55,229 bases of DNA from Bradyrhizobium sp. (GTDB taxonomy: Bacteria; Pseudomonadota; Alphaproteobacteria; Rhizobiales; Xanthobacteraceae), in contig NZ_JACRMG010000041.1 of NCBI RefSeq assembly GCF_016219575.1, forward strand, positions 1 to 55,229, in the 5' to 3' direction. Below the pieces are notes generated by a model. The model worked only from the letters and a program-made list of their open reading frames with translations. It did not search any database and had not been told where the DNA came from. Positions 34,550-42,367 of this stretch are shown in pieces (position 1 is the first letter of the stretch; each line of letters starts with the position of its first letter). The translations under genes were made by a program, and so were the position numbers.

Positions 34550-35920
34550 ATGGCGCGTGACCAGATCGATATGACGCCGCTGACGTCGCGCGACGAACTC
34601 GTCGCGTGGCTCTCCGCCGGCGTGAAGCCGAAATCGGAATTCCGCCTCGGCACCGAGCACGAGAAGACGCCGTTCACGCTCGAAGGCCACCGCCCCGTGC
34701 CGTATGAAGGCTCAAAAGGCATCGGCGCGCTGCTCGAGGGCATGAAGCTCCTGCTCGGCTGGGAGCCGATCATGGAGCGCGGCAACATCATCGGCCTCTA
34801 TGACGTCACCGGCGGCGGTGCCATTTCGCTGGAGCCCGGCGGCCAGTTCGAATTGTCTGGCGCCCCCGTCGAGACCGTGCACCAGACGCAGGCCGAATTG
34901 ATGGCGCATCTGGCCCAGGTCCGCGAGGTCGCTGCACCCCTGGGCATCGGTTTCCTCGGGCTCGGCATGACGCCGTCCTGGTCGCGGGCGCAGATCCCGG
35001 TGATGCCCAAGGGCCGCTACAACATAATGACCAGCTACATGCCGAAGGTCGGCCAATACGGCATCGACATGATGTACCGGACCTGCACGGTGCAGACCAA
35101 TCTCGACTTCTCTTCCGAAGCCGACATGGTCAAGAAGCTCAGGGTTTCGGTCGCGCTGCAGCCGGTGGCGACCGCCTTGTTCGCCAATTCGCCCTTCACC
35201 GAGGGCAGGCCGAACGGCTTCCTCTCCTTCCGCTCGGAAATCTGGCGCGACACCGACAACGCACGCGCCGGCATGATTCCCTGGGCGTTCGAGGACGGCA
35301 TGGGGTTCGAGCGCTGGGTCGACTATGCGCTGGACGTGCCCATGTATTTCGTCAAGCGCGGCGACGACTATATCGACGTCTCCGGCTCCTCGTTCCGCGA
35401 TTTCTTCGCAGGGAAAAATCCCAAGCTGCCCGGCGAGCGGCCGACGCTGTCGGACTGGGCCAACCACCTCTCGACGATATTCCCGGAGGTGCGGCTGAAG
35501 CGCTATCTCGAGATGCGCGGCGCCGACGGCGTGCCGTGGGAGCGGCTGCCGGCGCTGCCGGCGTTCTGGGTCGGCCTGCTCTATGACGAGGTCAGCCTCG
35601 ATGCGGCCTGGGACCTCGCCAAGCACTGGAGCGCGCATGAGCGGCAGGCGCTGCGCGATGACGTGCCGCGCTTCGGCTTCAAGGCGCGGATCAGGGACCG
35701 CTATCTGTTCGAGATCGCCAGGGAATGCGTCAAGCTCGCGCATGAGGGCCTGCGCCGGCGCGGCCATATCGACCATCTCGGGCGCGACGAGAGCCGTCAT
35801 CTGGAACCGCTGGATCGCACCATCGATTGCGGCCGCACGCCGGCCGAGGAGATGCTGGAGAAATTCAACGGCTCCTGGAAGGGATCGGTGGAACCCGCCT
35901 ACCGGGAATATGCTTTCTAG
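34550..35920 (+). CDS. gshA: Glutamate-cysteine ligase (plant-type, proteobacterial class)
   Basis: A 456-residue cytoplasmic enzyme making gamma-glutamylcysteine, the first step of glutathione synthesis. Sequence features of the plant/alphaproteobacterial class are RLGTEHEKTPF near residue 33, GGGAISLEPGGQFELSGAP (active-site strand), MYRTCTVQTNLDFSSEADM, and FANSPFTEGRPNGF. Length is normal for this class, distinct from the 520-residue E. coli type. The ribosome site before ATG 34550 is weak. Its place next to GST and MarR genes makes a small glutathione-defence cluster. Confidence 0.95.
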   Translation: MARDQIDMTPLTSRDELVAWLSAGVKPKSEFRLGTEHEKTPFTLEGHRPVPYEGSKGIGALLEGMKLLLGWEPIMERGNIIGLYDVTGGGAISLEPGGQFELSGAPVETVHQTQAELMAHLAQVREVAAPLGIGFLGLGMTPSWSRAQIPVMPKGRYNIMTSYMPKVGQYGIDMMYRTCTVQTNLDFSSEADMVKKLRVSVALQPVATALFANSPFTEGRPNGFLSFRSEIWRDTDNARAGMIPWAFEDGMGFERWVDYALDVPMYFVKRGDDYIDVSGSSFRDFFAGKNPKLPGERPTLSDWANHLSTIFPEVRLKRYLEMRGADGVPWERLPALPAFWVGLLYDEVSLDAAWDLAKHWSAHERQALRDDVPRFGFKARIRDRYLFEIARECVKLAHEGLRRRGHIDHLGRDESRHLEPLDRTIDCGRTPAEEMLEKFNGSWKGSVEPAYREYAF

Positions 35921-35979
35921 ATCAGGAGTTTGAACCGCGTTCATCGGCCGTACAGGTTGCGCGCGTTCAAATGAGGCAT

Positions 35980-36000
35980 CCCGCAATGCGTGCTTGCGGG
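35980..36000. other. Short perfect hairpin upstream of the PAN protein gene
   Basis: CCCGCAA (35980-35986) and TTGCGGG (35994-36000) form a 7-bp stem with a 7-base loop, 28 bp before the next start. There is no T-tract, so it may be a weak transcript end for gshA, an mRNA leader structure, or nothing. Confidence 0.35.
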
Positions 36001-36028
36001 CCGATGAGAATTCGAAAGCAGTGACGTG

Positions 36029-36583
36029 ATGCGGATGGGCCGCCTGTTCGGGGCGTGGTTGGTTGCGCTCGCCCTTTGGGCGGCCGTCCTTCCGGCGCGG
36101 CCTGCGCTGGCCCAGGCCAATTTCGACCGGCCCGGCGGCGACTATACGAGCGTGCCGGTCATGTCGGGCGATCCTGCCGATTGCGCGCTGGTCTGCGAGC
36201 GCGACCGCCGCTGTCGCGCCTGGACCTTCGCCTATCCGACCGACACCGCCAGCGGCGCGGTGTGCTGGCTGAAGAGCAGCGTGCCGCCGCGCCAGCAGGA
36301 CAATTGCTGCGTCTCCGGCGTGCGCGGCGCCGGCGTGGTCGAACCTCGTAACGATGCGGTCGAGACCTCGATCGACCGCTTTGGCGGCGACTACAGGAAT
36401 TTCCAGCTCAACGCCGCCGATGGCGATGACGCCTGCAAGGCCGCCTGCACCGCCGACAACAAGTGCCGCGCCTGGACCTACGCGCGCCCCGGCTATGCCG
36501 GCAAGGACGCGCAGTGCTTCCTGAAGAAGGACATCAAGCCGCCGCGGAGGAAGGCGGGGTTCACGTCGGGCGTGGTGAGGTAG
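36029..36583 (+). CDS. Secreted protein with two PAN/apple-like domains
   Basis: A 184-residue exported protein: signal peptide to about residue 28 (FGAWLVALALWAAVLPARP, then ALAQA), then two tandem PAN_4-like modules. Each has an opening FDRPGGDY or IDRFGGDY, a cysteine pair (DCALVCERDRRC; ACKAACTADNKC), RAWTF/RAWTY and a third cysteine before a KK or LKSS tract. PAN modules bind carbohydrate or protein. The repeats are about 85 residues apart and clearly arose by duplication. ATG 36029 is used; a GTG one codon earlier is possible. Partner unknown. Confidence 0.85.
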   Translation: MRMGRLFGAWLVALALWAAVLPARPALAQANFDRPGGDYTSVPVMSGDPADCALVCERDRRCRAWTFAYPTDTASGAVCWLKSSVPPRQQDNCCVSGVRGAGVVEPRNDAVETSIDRFGGDYRNFQLNAADGDDACKAACTADNKCRAWTYARPGYAGKDAQCFLKKDIKPPRRKAGFTSGVVR

Positions 36584-36603
36584 CGTCGCGGGGTGAGATT
36601 GCA

Positions 36604-36685
36604 GTCATTGCGAGGAGCGAAGCGACGAAGCAATCCATGGTACGGCAAGCGGGAAGCTGGATTGCTTCGCTTCGCTCGCAATGAC
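36604..36685. repeat. Palindromic intergenic repeat, family G (GTCATTGCGAGGAGC type)
   Basis: Arms GTCATTGCGAGGAGCGAAGC... (36604-36636) and GGATTGCTTCGCTTCGC... (36659-36685) are inverted relatives around a 22-bp centre. It lies between the PAN-protein and nucleotidyltransferase-like genes, which converge. Confidence 0.88.
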
Positions 36686-36697
36686 GGTGTGGCGCGA

Positions 36698-37267
36698 TCA
36701 TGCGTCCGCCGCTAATACCGTCACCTCCGGCCACAGCGCCTTCCAGCGCGCCGCTTTCACCGCATAGTTATCCGCCGAAAAATTCGGTCCCGGATTCGGC
36801 CGCACGATGAGGTTGGCGGCATCGTCGAATCCGTCGGGCGCATACACGTCGTAGCCCTCGCGCGTCCGCCGCAGCCCGATCCGCGTATTCCTGGTCAGGA
36901 ACCGGTCGATGCCGCCGGTCGAGCAGGTCAGCGGCGGGTAGGGCAGGCCATGCTTGTCCGGATACCAGAGGTGCACGCGCGCCTGGTTGCGCGCCTCGAT
37001 TTTCACGCGGAGCTTTCGGAACGCCGCGTTCAATCGGCGGATCACGTCGTCCTCGGCCTCCCACGACGTGTCGCGGTCGAAATAGAACACGTCGTAATCG
37101 GCGATCCCGTAATCGACTGCACGACCGGTCTCAACGTTCCACACCGTCTGCACGAGGCAACCGGACACCAGCCACGCATCCGGCAATGCGAGGTGAAACA
37201 GCTCGTCGACAATGATCTTGTTGGCGGGGTTGCGCAGCGCGGCGGCGATGAATTCGTCGGAGGTCAT
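36698..37267 (-). CDS. Nucleotidyltransferase-like protein (COG3575-type)
   Basis: A 189-residue protein with VDYGIADYDVFYFDRDTSWE near residue 55-75, resembling an acidic nucleotidyltransferase active site, plus a C-terminal block VYAPDGFDDAANLIVRPNPG. I recall this as the nucleotidyltransferase family (DUF925/COG3575) of unknown substrate. The start ATG 37267 (MTSDEFIAAALRNPANK) is chosen because the open frame upstream runs through a palindromic repeat. The ribosome site is weak. No neighbour indicates a role. Confidence 0.78.
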   Translation of the reverse strand: MTSDEFIAAALRNPANKIIVDELFHLALPDAWLVSGCLVQTVWNVETGRAVDYGIADYDVFYFDRDTSWEAEDDVIRRLNAAFRKLRVKIEARNQARVHLWYPDKHGLPYPPLTCSTGGIDRFLTRNTRIGLRRTREGYDVYAPDGFDDAANLIVRPNPGPNFSADNYAVKAARWKALWPEVTVLAADA

Positions 37268-37288
37268 GAAATATCCGTCGAAGAAACT

Positions 37289-37379
37289 GTAGGGTGGGCA
37301 GAGGCGCTCTTGCGCCGTGCCCACCTTCGCAAGCGTGCTCTCGGCGGTGGGCACGCTTCGCTTTGCCCACCCAACCTAC
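37289..37379. repeat. Palindromic intergenic repeat, family E variant (GTAGGGTGGGCA type)
   Basis: Arms GTAGGGTGGGCAGAGGC...GTGCCCACC (37289-37325) and GGTGGGCACGC...TGCCCACCCAACCTAC (37346-37379) are inverted, with several mismatches. It lies upstream of the nucleotidyltransferase-like gene and 20 bp past the lepB stop. It is more diverged than the other copies. Confidence 0.85.
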
Positions 37380-37399
37380 GCCTTCACCTTGAGGAACTA

Positions 37400-38167
37400 T
37401 CAGCGCACGGACGTAAAGAACCGGTCGACGCGAAAACCGGCGAGCCAGGTCCACACCGGCTGGCTGCGCATGCCCATGTCCCAGGAGCCGACCACGGCGT
37501 CCGCACGGCCGATCAGATTGTCGATCGGCAACAGCCCGACGCCGCCGTCGCGCACCGCAACGCGGCTGTCGGCGGAATTGTCCCGGTTGTCGCCGAGCAC
37601 GAACAGCATGCCCGGCGGCACCGTCACCTCGGGCGTGTTGTCGAGCCGGCCGTTGTCGCGAATCTTGTAGATCCCGTGTTCGACGCCGTTCGGCAGCGTC
37701 TCGATATAGCGGCTGGCTTTCTCGGTGAAACCGCGGTCGTCCTCGGCCTCGCCGGTACCGTCGGGCTTGAGCGTGGCGGCATGGTTGTTGATGAAGAGCT
37801 GGCCTGCCCGCATCTGCACGCGGTCGCCGGGCAGCCCCACGACACGCTTGACCCAGGCCTGCGAGCGGTCGCCCGGCCAGCGGAATACGACGACGTCGCC
37901 GCGCTTGGGCGTGTCGCCGAACAGCCGGCCCGTCTCCGGCAGCGTGATCTGGATCGGCAGCGAGGCCGCGCCATAGCCGTAGGGGAATTTCGAGGCGACC
38001 AGCGCGTCGCCGATCAGGAGCGTCGGCTCCATCGAGCCCGACGGCACGTAGAAAGGCTCGGCAATCGCGCCCTTGGCGAGGAACACGCAGGCCACGATCG
38101 CCGCGACCTGCGCGACCTGCCCGCGCCAGGTTGAGGCCTTGCCGCTGGATGCTTCGCCGTCGCTCAC
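37400..38167 (-). CDS. lepB: Signal peptidase I
   Basis: A 255-residue inner-membrane serine protease that removes signal peptides. One N-terminal membrane segment (VAAIVACVFLAKGAIA) precedes the catalytic site: Ser45 in VPSGSMEPTLLIGD and Lys107 in WVKRVVGLPGD. The box D and E motifs are GDVVVFRWPGD and VLGDNRDNSADSR. It begins at GTG 38167, overlapping the tldD stop by 4 bp (GTGA), so it is coupled to tldD. Many related genomes carry another signal peptidase gene beside rnc; this may be a second copy. Confidence 0.94.
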   Translation of the reverse strand: MSDGEASSGKASTWRGQVAQVAAIVACVFLAKGAIAEPFYVPSGSMEPTLLIGDALVASKFPYGYGAASLPIQITLPETGRLFGDTPKRGDVVVFRWPGDRSQAWVKRVVGLPGDRVQMRAGQLFINNHAATLKPDGTGEAEDDRGFTEKASRYIETLPNGVEHGIYKIRDNGRLDNTPEVTVPPGMLFVLGDNRDNSADSRVAVRDGGVGLLPIDNLIGRADAVVGSWDMGMRSQPVWTWLAGFRVDRFFTSVR

Positions 38168-39585
38168 GAGCCGGTACCTCCCACGGTGATGCGCTCCATG
38201 CGTAGCGTCGGCTGGCCGACGCCGACCGGTACGCCCTGGCCGTTCTTGCCGCAGGTGCCAATGCCGGTGTCGAGCGCGAGATCGTTGCCGATCATGGTGA
38301 TGCGATTCAAATCCGTCGGGCCGTTGCCGATCAGCATCGCGCCCTTCAGCGGCGCACCCAGCTTGCCGTTCTCGATGCGATAGGCCTCGGTGCACTGGAA
38401 CACGTATTTGCCCGAGGTGATGTCGACCTGGCCGCCGCCGAAATTGGCGGCGAACACGCCGTGCTTCACCGAGGCGAGAATTTCGGCGGGATCGCGGTCG
38501 CCGGCCAGCATGTAGGTGTTGGTCATGCGCGGCATCGGCACATGGGCATAGCCCTGGCGGCGGCCGTTGCCGGTCGGCTTCATGTTCATCAGCCGCGCGT
38601 TCTGGCGGTCCTGCATGTAGCCGACGAGGCGGCCGTCCTCGATCAGCACGGTGCGGCTGGTCGGCGTGCCCTCGTCGTCGATGGAAAGCGAACCGCGCCG
38701 CGAGGACATCGTGCCGTCATCGACCACGGTAACGCCTTTTGCGGCGACCTGCTGGCCCATCAGGCCGGCAAAAGCGGAAGTCTTCTTGCGGTTGAAATCG
38801 CCCTCGAGCCCGTGGCCGACGGCTTCATGCAGCATCACGCCGGGCCAGCCGGCGCCGAGCACCACGTCCATCTCGCCGGCGGGCGCAGGAACGGATTCCA
38901 GATTCACCAGGGCCTCGCGTAGCGCGCCGTCGGCGGCCTCACGCCAGTTCCTGCTCTCGATGAAGCGCGCATAGCCCTCGCGCCCGCCATAACCCTTCGA
39001 GCCGCTCTCCTGCCGGTCGCCTTGTCCCGCGACAACGGAAATATTGACGCGCACCAGCGGGCGGATGTCGCGATAGGCCTCGCCGTCGGGCCGCAGGATT
39101 TCGACGACCTGCCAGGTCGCGCCGAGACTGACGGTCACCTGCCGCACCCGCGGGTCTTTATCGCGCACATAGGCGTCAATCTCGGCCAGCAGCTTTACCT
39201 TGGCCTCGAACCCCGGCGCATCCAGTGGATTGTCGTCGCTGTAAAGCTTGACGTTGGTGTGCGCCGGAGCGGCGGCAAACGTACCCGTGTAGCCGCCGCG
39301 CACGGCAGCCACCGCATCCGCCGCGCGGATCAGCGCCGGCAGCGACACGTCGGAGGAATGCGCATAGCCGACTGCATCGTCCTTCACCGCGCGCAGGCCA
39401 AATCCCTGCGAGGTGTCATAGGTCGCCTGCTTCAGCCGCCCATTGTCGAACATCAGCGCTTCGGTCTGCCCATATTCCAGGAACAGTTCGCCATCGTCGG
39501 CCCCGGCCAGCCGCCGCGCCACCTCGCGGCGGACGGCATCGCGATCGAGATTGGCGCGGTCGAGCAGGGAGGTTGTGGGGTTCAT
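38164..39585 (-). CDS. tldD: Metalloprotease TldD
   Basis: A 473-residue cytoplasmic zinc protease that works with TldE/PmbA to degrade or mature small peptides. The HExxxH motif is HEAVGH at 253-258 in GVMLHEAVGHGLEGDF, and the C-terminal GDRDPAEILASVKHGVFAANFGGG is typical of the family. Start ATG 39585. It is cotranscribed with lepB downstream. The tldE/pmbA partner is not in the window. The gene runs toward smaller coordinates, away from a DUF433/DUF5615 pair that separates it from the ialB-like gene and the cox operon. The gap 39586-39813 shows no gene. Confidence 0.96.
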   Translation of the reverse strand: MNPTTSLLDRANLDRDAVRREVARRLAGADDGELFLEYGQTEALMFDNGRLKQATYDTSQGFGLRAVKDDAVGYAHSSDVSLPALIRAADAVAAVRGGYTGTFAAAPAHTNVKLYSDDNPLDAPGFEAKVKLLAEIDAYVRDKDPRVRQVTVSLGATWQVVEILRPDGEAYRDIRPLVRVNISVVAGQGDRQESGSKGYGGREGYARFIESRNWREAADGALREALVNLESVPAPAGEMDVVLGAGWPGVMLHEAVGHGLEGDFNRKKTSAFAGLMGQQVAAKGVTVVDDGTMSSRRGSLSIDDEGTPTSRTVLIEDGRLVGYMQDRQNARLMNMKPTGNGRRQGYAHVPMPRMTNTYMLAGDRDPAEILASVKHGVFAANFGGGQVDITSGKYVFQCTEAYRIENGKLGAPLKGAMLIGNGPTDLNRITMIGNDLALDTGIGTCGKNGQGVPVGVGQPTLRMERITVGGTGS

Positions 39586-39813
39586 CAGTCAGGGTCCGTT
39601 GTGGGGGGCTTGAGACGCAAGATAGTTGCTTCCTGGCAGTTCCGCGAGGGGCGGAATCCGGCTGCTCGCGCAAGAATGATGACTTTGCCGCAGATTGTTG
39701 TTCCGATTGGGACAGCCATCGAAGGCTCGCACAGCCGCCTCTTGGCAGCTTGCCCCCGCATCGTTCCGCGAAACCTTGCTGCACTGAGCCCTGAATGATG
39801 GTAGATTCTTGCC

Positions 39814-40038
39814 ATGGACTACCAGCACATCATTTCCATCGAGCCGGGCAAGCGCGGCGGACGTCCGTGTGTCCGGCACCTGCGTATTGCGGTTGCGGAC
39901 GTGCTGGGTTGGCTCGCCGCGGGCCAAACGCATGAGCAAATCCTCGCCGACTTTCCCGAATTGACCGATGACGACATTCGAGCGTGCCTGGCATTTGCCG
40001 CCGACCGTGAAAGGCGACTGATCACTGCCTCGACATGA
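39814..40038 (+). CDS. DUF433 family antitoxin-like protein
   Basis: A 74-residue protein with the DUF433 pattern: HIISIEPGKRGGRPCVRHLR, IAVADVLGWLAAGQTHEQIL, and FPELTDDDIRACLAFAADRE. DUF433 proteins have a winged-helix-like fold and are regularly paired with PIN-like DUF5615 proteins in toxin-antitoxin-like modules. The stop overlaps the DUF5615 start by 4 bp (40035-40038). Role as antitoxin is inferred from this pairing. Confidence 0.88.
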   Translation: MDYQHIISIEPGKRGGRPCVRHLRIAVADVLGWLAAGQTHEQILADFPELTDDDIRACLAFAADRERRLITAST

Positions 40039-40367
40039 AGCTGTTGTTCGACGAAAATCTCAGCTTCAAGCTGTGCGAGTCCATCGCGGACCTTTTTCCA
40101 GGATCGAACCACGTCAGGCTGTTGGGCTTGTCTGAAGCCGCCGACCGCGCCGTATGGAATTATGCCAAGGCCAACGGGTTCACGATCGTTTCTCAGGATG
40201 CCGATTTCGCTGAAATGGCCGCATTGCTGGGCTCGCCGCCGAAGGTGATCTGGTTGCGCGCCGGAAACCAATCGAAAACCGTGATTTCGACATTGCTTCG
40301 GCGCCATGCCGATCTGATCAACGAGTTCGGAAATGACGACAATGCAGCCTGCCTTGAAGTGTATTAG
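40035..40367 (+). CDS. DUF5615 PIN-like protein (putative toxin)
   Basis: A 110-residue PIN-like protein: MKLLFDENLSFKL at the N-terminus supplies the first acidic residues (Asp6, Glu7), and SQDADFAEMAALLG near 53-66 the later ones; WLRAGNQS is also typical. PIN-fold toxins are RNases, and DUF5615 members are presumed nucleases. It overlaps the DUF433 gene by 4 bp, an arrangement seen in toxin-antitoxin pairs. The stop lies 8 bp from the convergent ialB-like stop. Toxicity is inferred. Confidence 0.87.
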   Translation: MKLLFDENLSFKLCESIADLFPGSNHVRLLGLSEAADRAVWNYAKANGFTIVSQDADFAEMAALLGSPPKVIWLRAGNQSKTVISTLLRRHADLINEFGNDDNAACLEVY

Positions 40368-40375
40368 GCGGCTCC

Positions 40376-40954
40376 CTACGGCAACTTGTCATACCCGTCC
40401 GACAGTCCGTTCAGGCTGAGCGGAAAGCCGATACCCTCTTCGGGGGTCTCGAAGATGATGAAGGTCGCGGTTTTCGCGCCCTTGAGCTGGCCGAGCAGCT
40501 TGTCGTCCATCATGACTTCGGCGACGCAGCCATTGGGCAGGCAGCGGACGAAGCCGGCGCGACCCACGTCCTGGTTATCCAGTTTGAGGCCGAGGCCCGA
40601 GGGCAGCAGCACGCCGAGCGGCGCGACCACGCGCATCAGCTTGCTCTTCTGGTCGGCGGTCTTGAGCACGATCACGGTCAGGCCCGCATTGGAGCGGTCC
40701 TCGGCCACCACGCTCTGGATCAGGGCGCATTGTTCGCCCTGTGCGCCCGGCGGAGTGTCGCAGCGGATCTGCCAGTCGCCATGCACCGAGCGCACCGCGC
40801 CTTGGGCATGGGCGGCTCTGGTCAGGGCGATTTGGGCGAGGGCGAACAGCAGGGCTGCCGCGAGCAGGGCGCCCGCCAGACGGAAAAATATTTCCGCATG
40901 CGCCGGGCCGCGGGATATCGCTTGGGATGTCGCTTGCCGCTTCAAGAGCCGCAT
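40376..40954 (-). CDS. Invasion-associated locus B (IalB) family protein
   Basis: A 192-residue protein with one N-terminal hydrophobic stretch (LAGALLAAALLFALAQIALT) acting as signal or anchor, then a periplasmic IalB-type domain: VHGDWQIRCDTPPGAQGEQC, VVAPLGVLLPSGLGLKLD and FVRCLPNGCVAEVMMDD. The paired cysteines suggest disulfides. IalB was named for erythrocyte invasion in Bartonella, but in soil bacteria its role is unknown. ATG 40954 is used; a TTG 54 bp upstream would add residues without a ribosome site. It is divergent from the cox operon. Confidence 0.85.
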   Translation of the reverse strand: MRLLKRQATSQAISRGPAHAEIFFRLAGALLAAALLFALAQIALTRAAHAQGAVRSVHGDWQIRCDTPPGAQGEQCALIQSVVAEDRSNAGLTVIVLKTADQKSKLMRVVAPLGVLLPSGLGLKLDNQDVGRAGFVRCLPNGCVAEVMMDDKLLGQLKGAKTATFIIFETPEEGIGFPLSLNGLSDGYDKLP

Positions 40955-41446
40955 CCGGGTCGATCCTTCGATAAAGGCCGGGTTGGCCTGCGGTATTTTC
41001 GCCCCCAACCCGACAGCAACACTGCACTGATACTGAAATCTCGGCGCCTTGAAGGCGTCCTTGTCGCCGTCCCCCGCCCGAAAGCATGGCTATATCGGCC
41101 GAATCAGCTTGCCGCGGGGAGCGCCTTCTGTGCGTACATCGGGCATTCCGGCTGTCAAGCGCTGCCCGTGCCGGAAAAAACGCCTTTTGCCTGATTTCTC
41201 GGAAAAAATCGGCATCCACCGGAGAGGTGGCTGCATCGGACCTTGTCCCCCACTACTGCATTGCGAGCGCCCTAGAATTATGGTTTGAGAGGCTGGATTT
41301 GGACGCGTTCTAGCGATCTGGCCCCGGTTGTTCCAAGGTAATCCCAAGGTACTTCCCAAAAGGCCGTTTGTCGGGGGGCGGATCGCCGCATAGGACGCCG
41401 TCCGGCGCCATGCTTTTGGGGAACTTCTTTAGGGAGCGCAGGCGAC
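40955..41446. other. 492-bp intergenic region between ialB-like and coxB genes
   Basis: No convincing gene is seen on either strand; short open frames lack ribosome sites and family motifs. It must hold the promoters of both divergent genes. The only patterned stretch is the 11-bp repeat cluster at 41331-41363. No RNA gene fold was recognised. Confidence 0.6.
41331..41363 (+). promoter_or_regulatory. Three 11-bp direct repeats upstream of the cox operon
   Basis: TTCCAAGGTAA, TCCCAAGGTAC and TTCCCAAAAGG follow each other at exactly one helical-turn spacing, ending about 83 bp before the coxB start. CCAAGGTA is identical in the first two. Such phasing is typical of multi-site activator or repressor binding, but no known motif was recognised. 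Confidence 0.4.
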
Positions 41447-42280
41447 ATGAACCTGTCGAGGATTGGCCATCGGTTGCTGGGTTTGGCGGTGGCGGGCGCA
41501 GCACTTGCGGGCGGCGGAGCGGCCTTTGCCGAGCTGGGACAGCCGAAGCCGTGGGAAATGACGCTGCAGGAATCGGCCTCGCCGGTGATGGACAACATCA
41601 TCTGGTTCCACAATTTCCTGCTCGTGCTGATCACCGTGATCACGCTGTTCGTGCTGGCGCTCTTGATCATCGCGATCGTCAAGTTCAACGCCAAGAGCAA
41701 CCCGGTCCCGTCCAGGACCACCCACAACACGCTGATCGAGGTGGCCTGGACGCTGATCCCGGTACTGATTCTCGTCGGCATCGCGGTGCCGTCGTTTCGG
41801 CTGCTGTTCCTGCAGCTCGACCTGCCGAAGGCCGACCTCACCGTGAAGGCGACCGGCAAGCAGTGGTACTGGAGCTACTCCTATCCCGACCACGGCAAGT
41901 TCGAATTTGATTCGCTGATGGCGCAGGACAAGAAGCCGCGCCTGCTCGCGGTCGACAACGAAATGGTCGTTCCCGTGAACAAGGTGGTCCGTATCCAGAC
42001 CACCGGTGCCGACGTGATTCACGCCTTCGCGGTGCCGGCCTTCGGCATCAAGATCGACTCGATCCCGGGCCGCCTCAACGAGACCTGGTTCAAGGCCACC
42101 AAGACCGGCATGTTCTACGGCCAGTGCTCGGAGCTGTGCGGCAAGGATCACGCCTTCATGCCGATCGCGGTGCGCGTGGTGAGCGACCAGGAATTCGCAG
42201 CCTGGATCGAGACCGCAAAGAAGAAGTATGCGACCAACCCGGGCAACACGTTTGCCTCGGCGGGCGCGGCTGCGCATTAA
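41447..42280 (+). CDS. coxB: Cytochrome c oxidase subunit II (aa3-type)
   Basis: A 277-residue subunit that takes electrons from cytochrome c via the CuA centre. It has a signal peptide to about residue 28, two membrane helices (52-78 and 98-122), an aromatic patch KQWYWSYSYPDHG, and CuA ligands His192, Cys227, Glu229, Cys231, His235 and Met238 in GQCSELCGKDHAFMPI. All ligands are intact. It is the first gene of the oxidase operon, with coxA 88 bp downstream. There is no C-terminal cytochrome c domain, so this is the aa3, not caa3, form. Confidence 0.97.
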   Translation: MNLSRIGHRLLGLAVAGAALAGGGAAFAELGQPKPWEMTLQESASPVMDNIIWFHNFLLVLITVITLFVLALLIIAIVKFNAKSNPVPSRTTHNTLIEVAWTLIPVLILVGIAVPSFRLLFLQLDLPKADLTVKATGKQWYWSYSYPDHGKFEFDSLMAQDKKPRLLAVDNEMVVPVNKVVRIQTTGADVIHAFAVPAFGIKIDSIPGRLNETWFKATKTGMFYGQCSELCGKDHAFMPIAVRVVSDQEFAAWIETAKKKYATNPGNTFASAGAAAH

Positions 42281-42367
42281 GCGAAACGCTTCGCGACGCG
42301 GCTTTTAGGACAAGGGCGACGGGACCGGCAGGGTCCCACAGGGGACTGCAAGGCAGGATTTAAGAAG

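Noticed and set aside
41086..41313. Short plus-strand frame (75 codons) upstream of coxB
   Set aside because: No ribosome-binding sequence, no family pattern, and residue composition unlike neighbouring genes.
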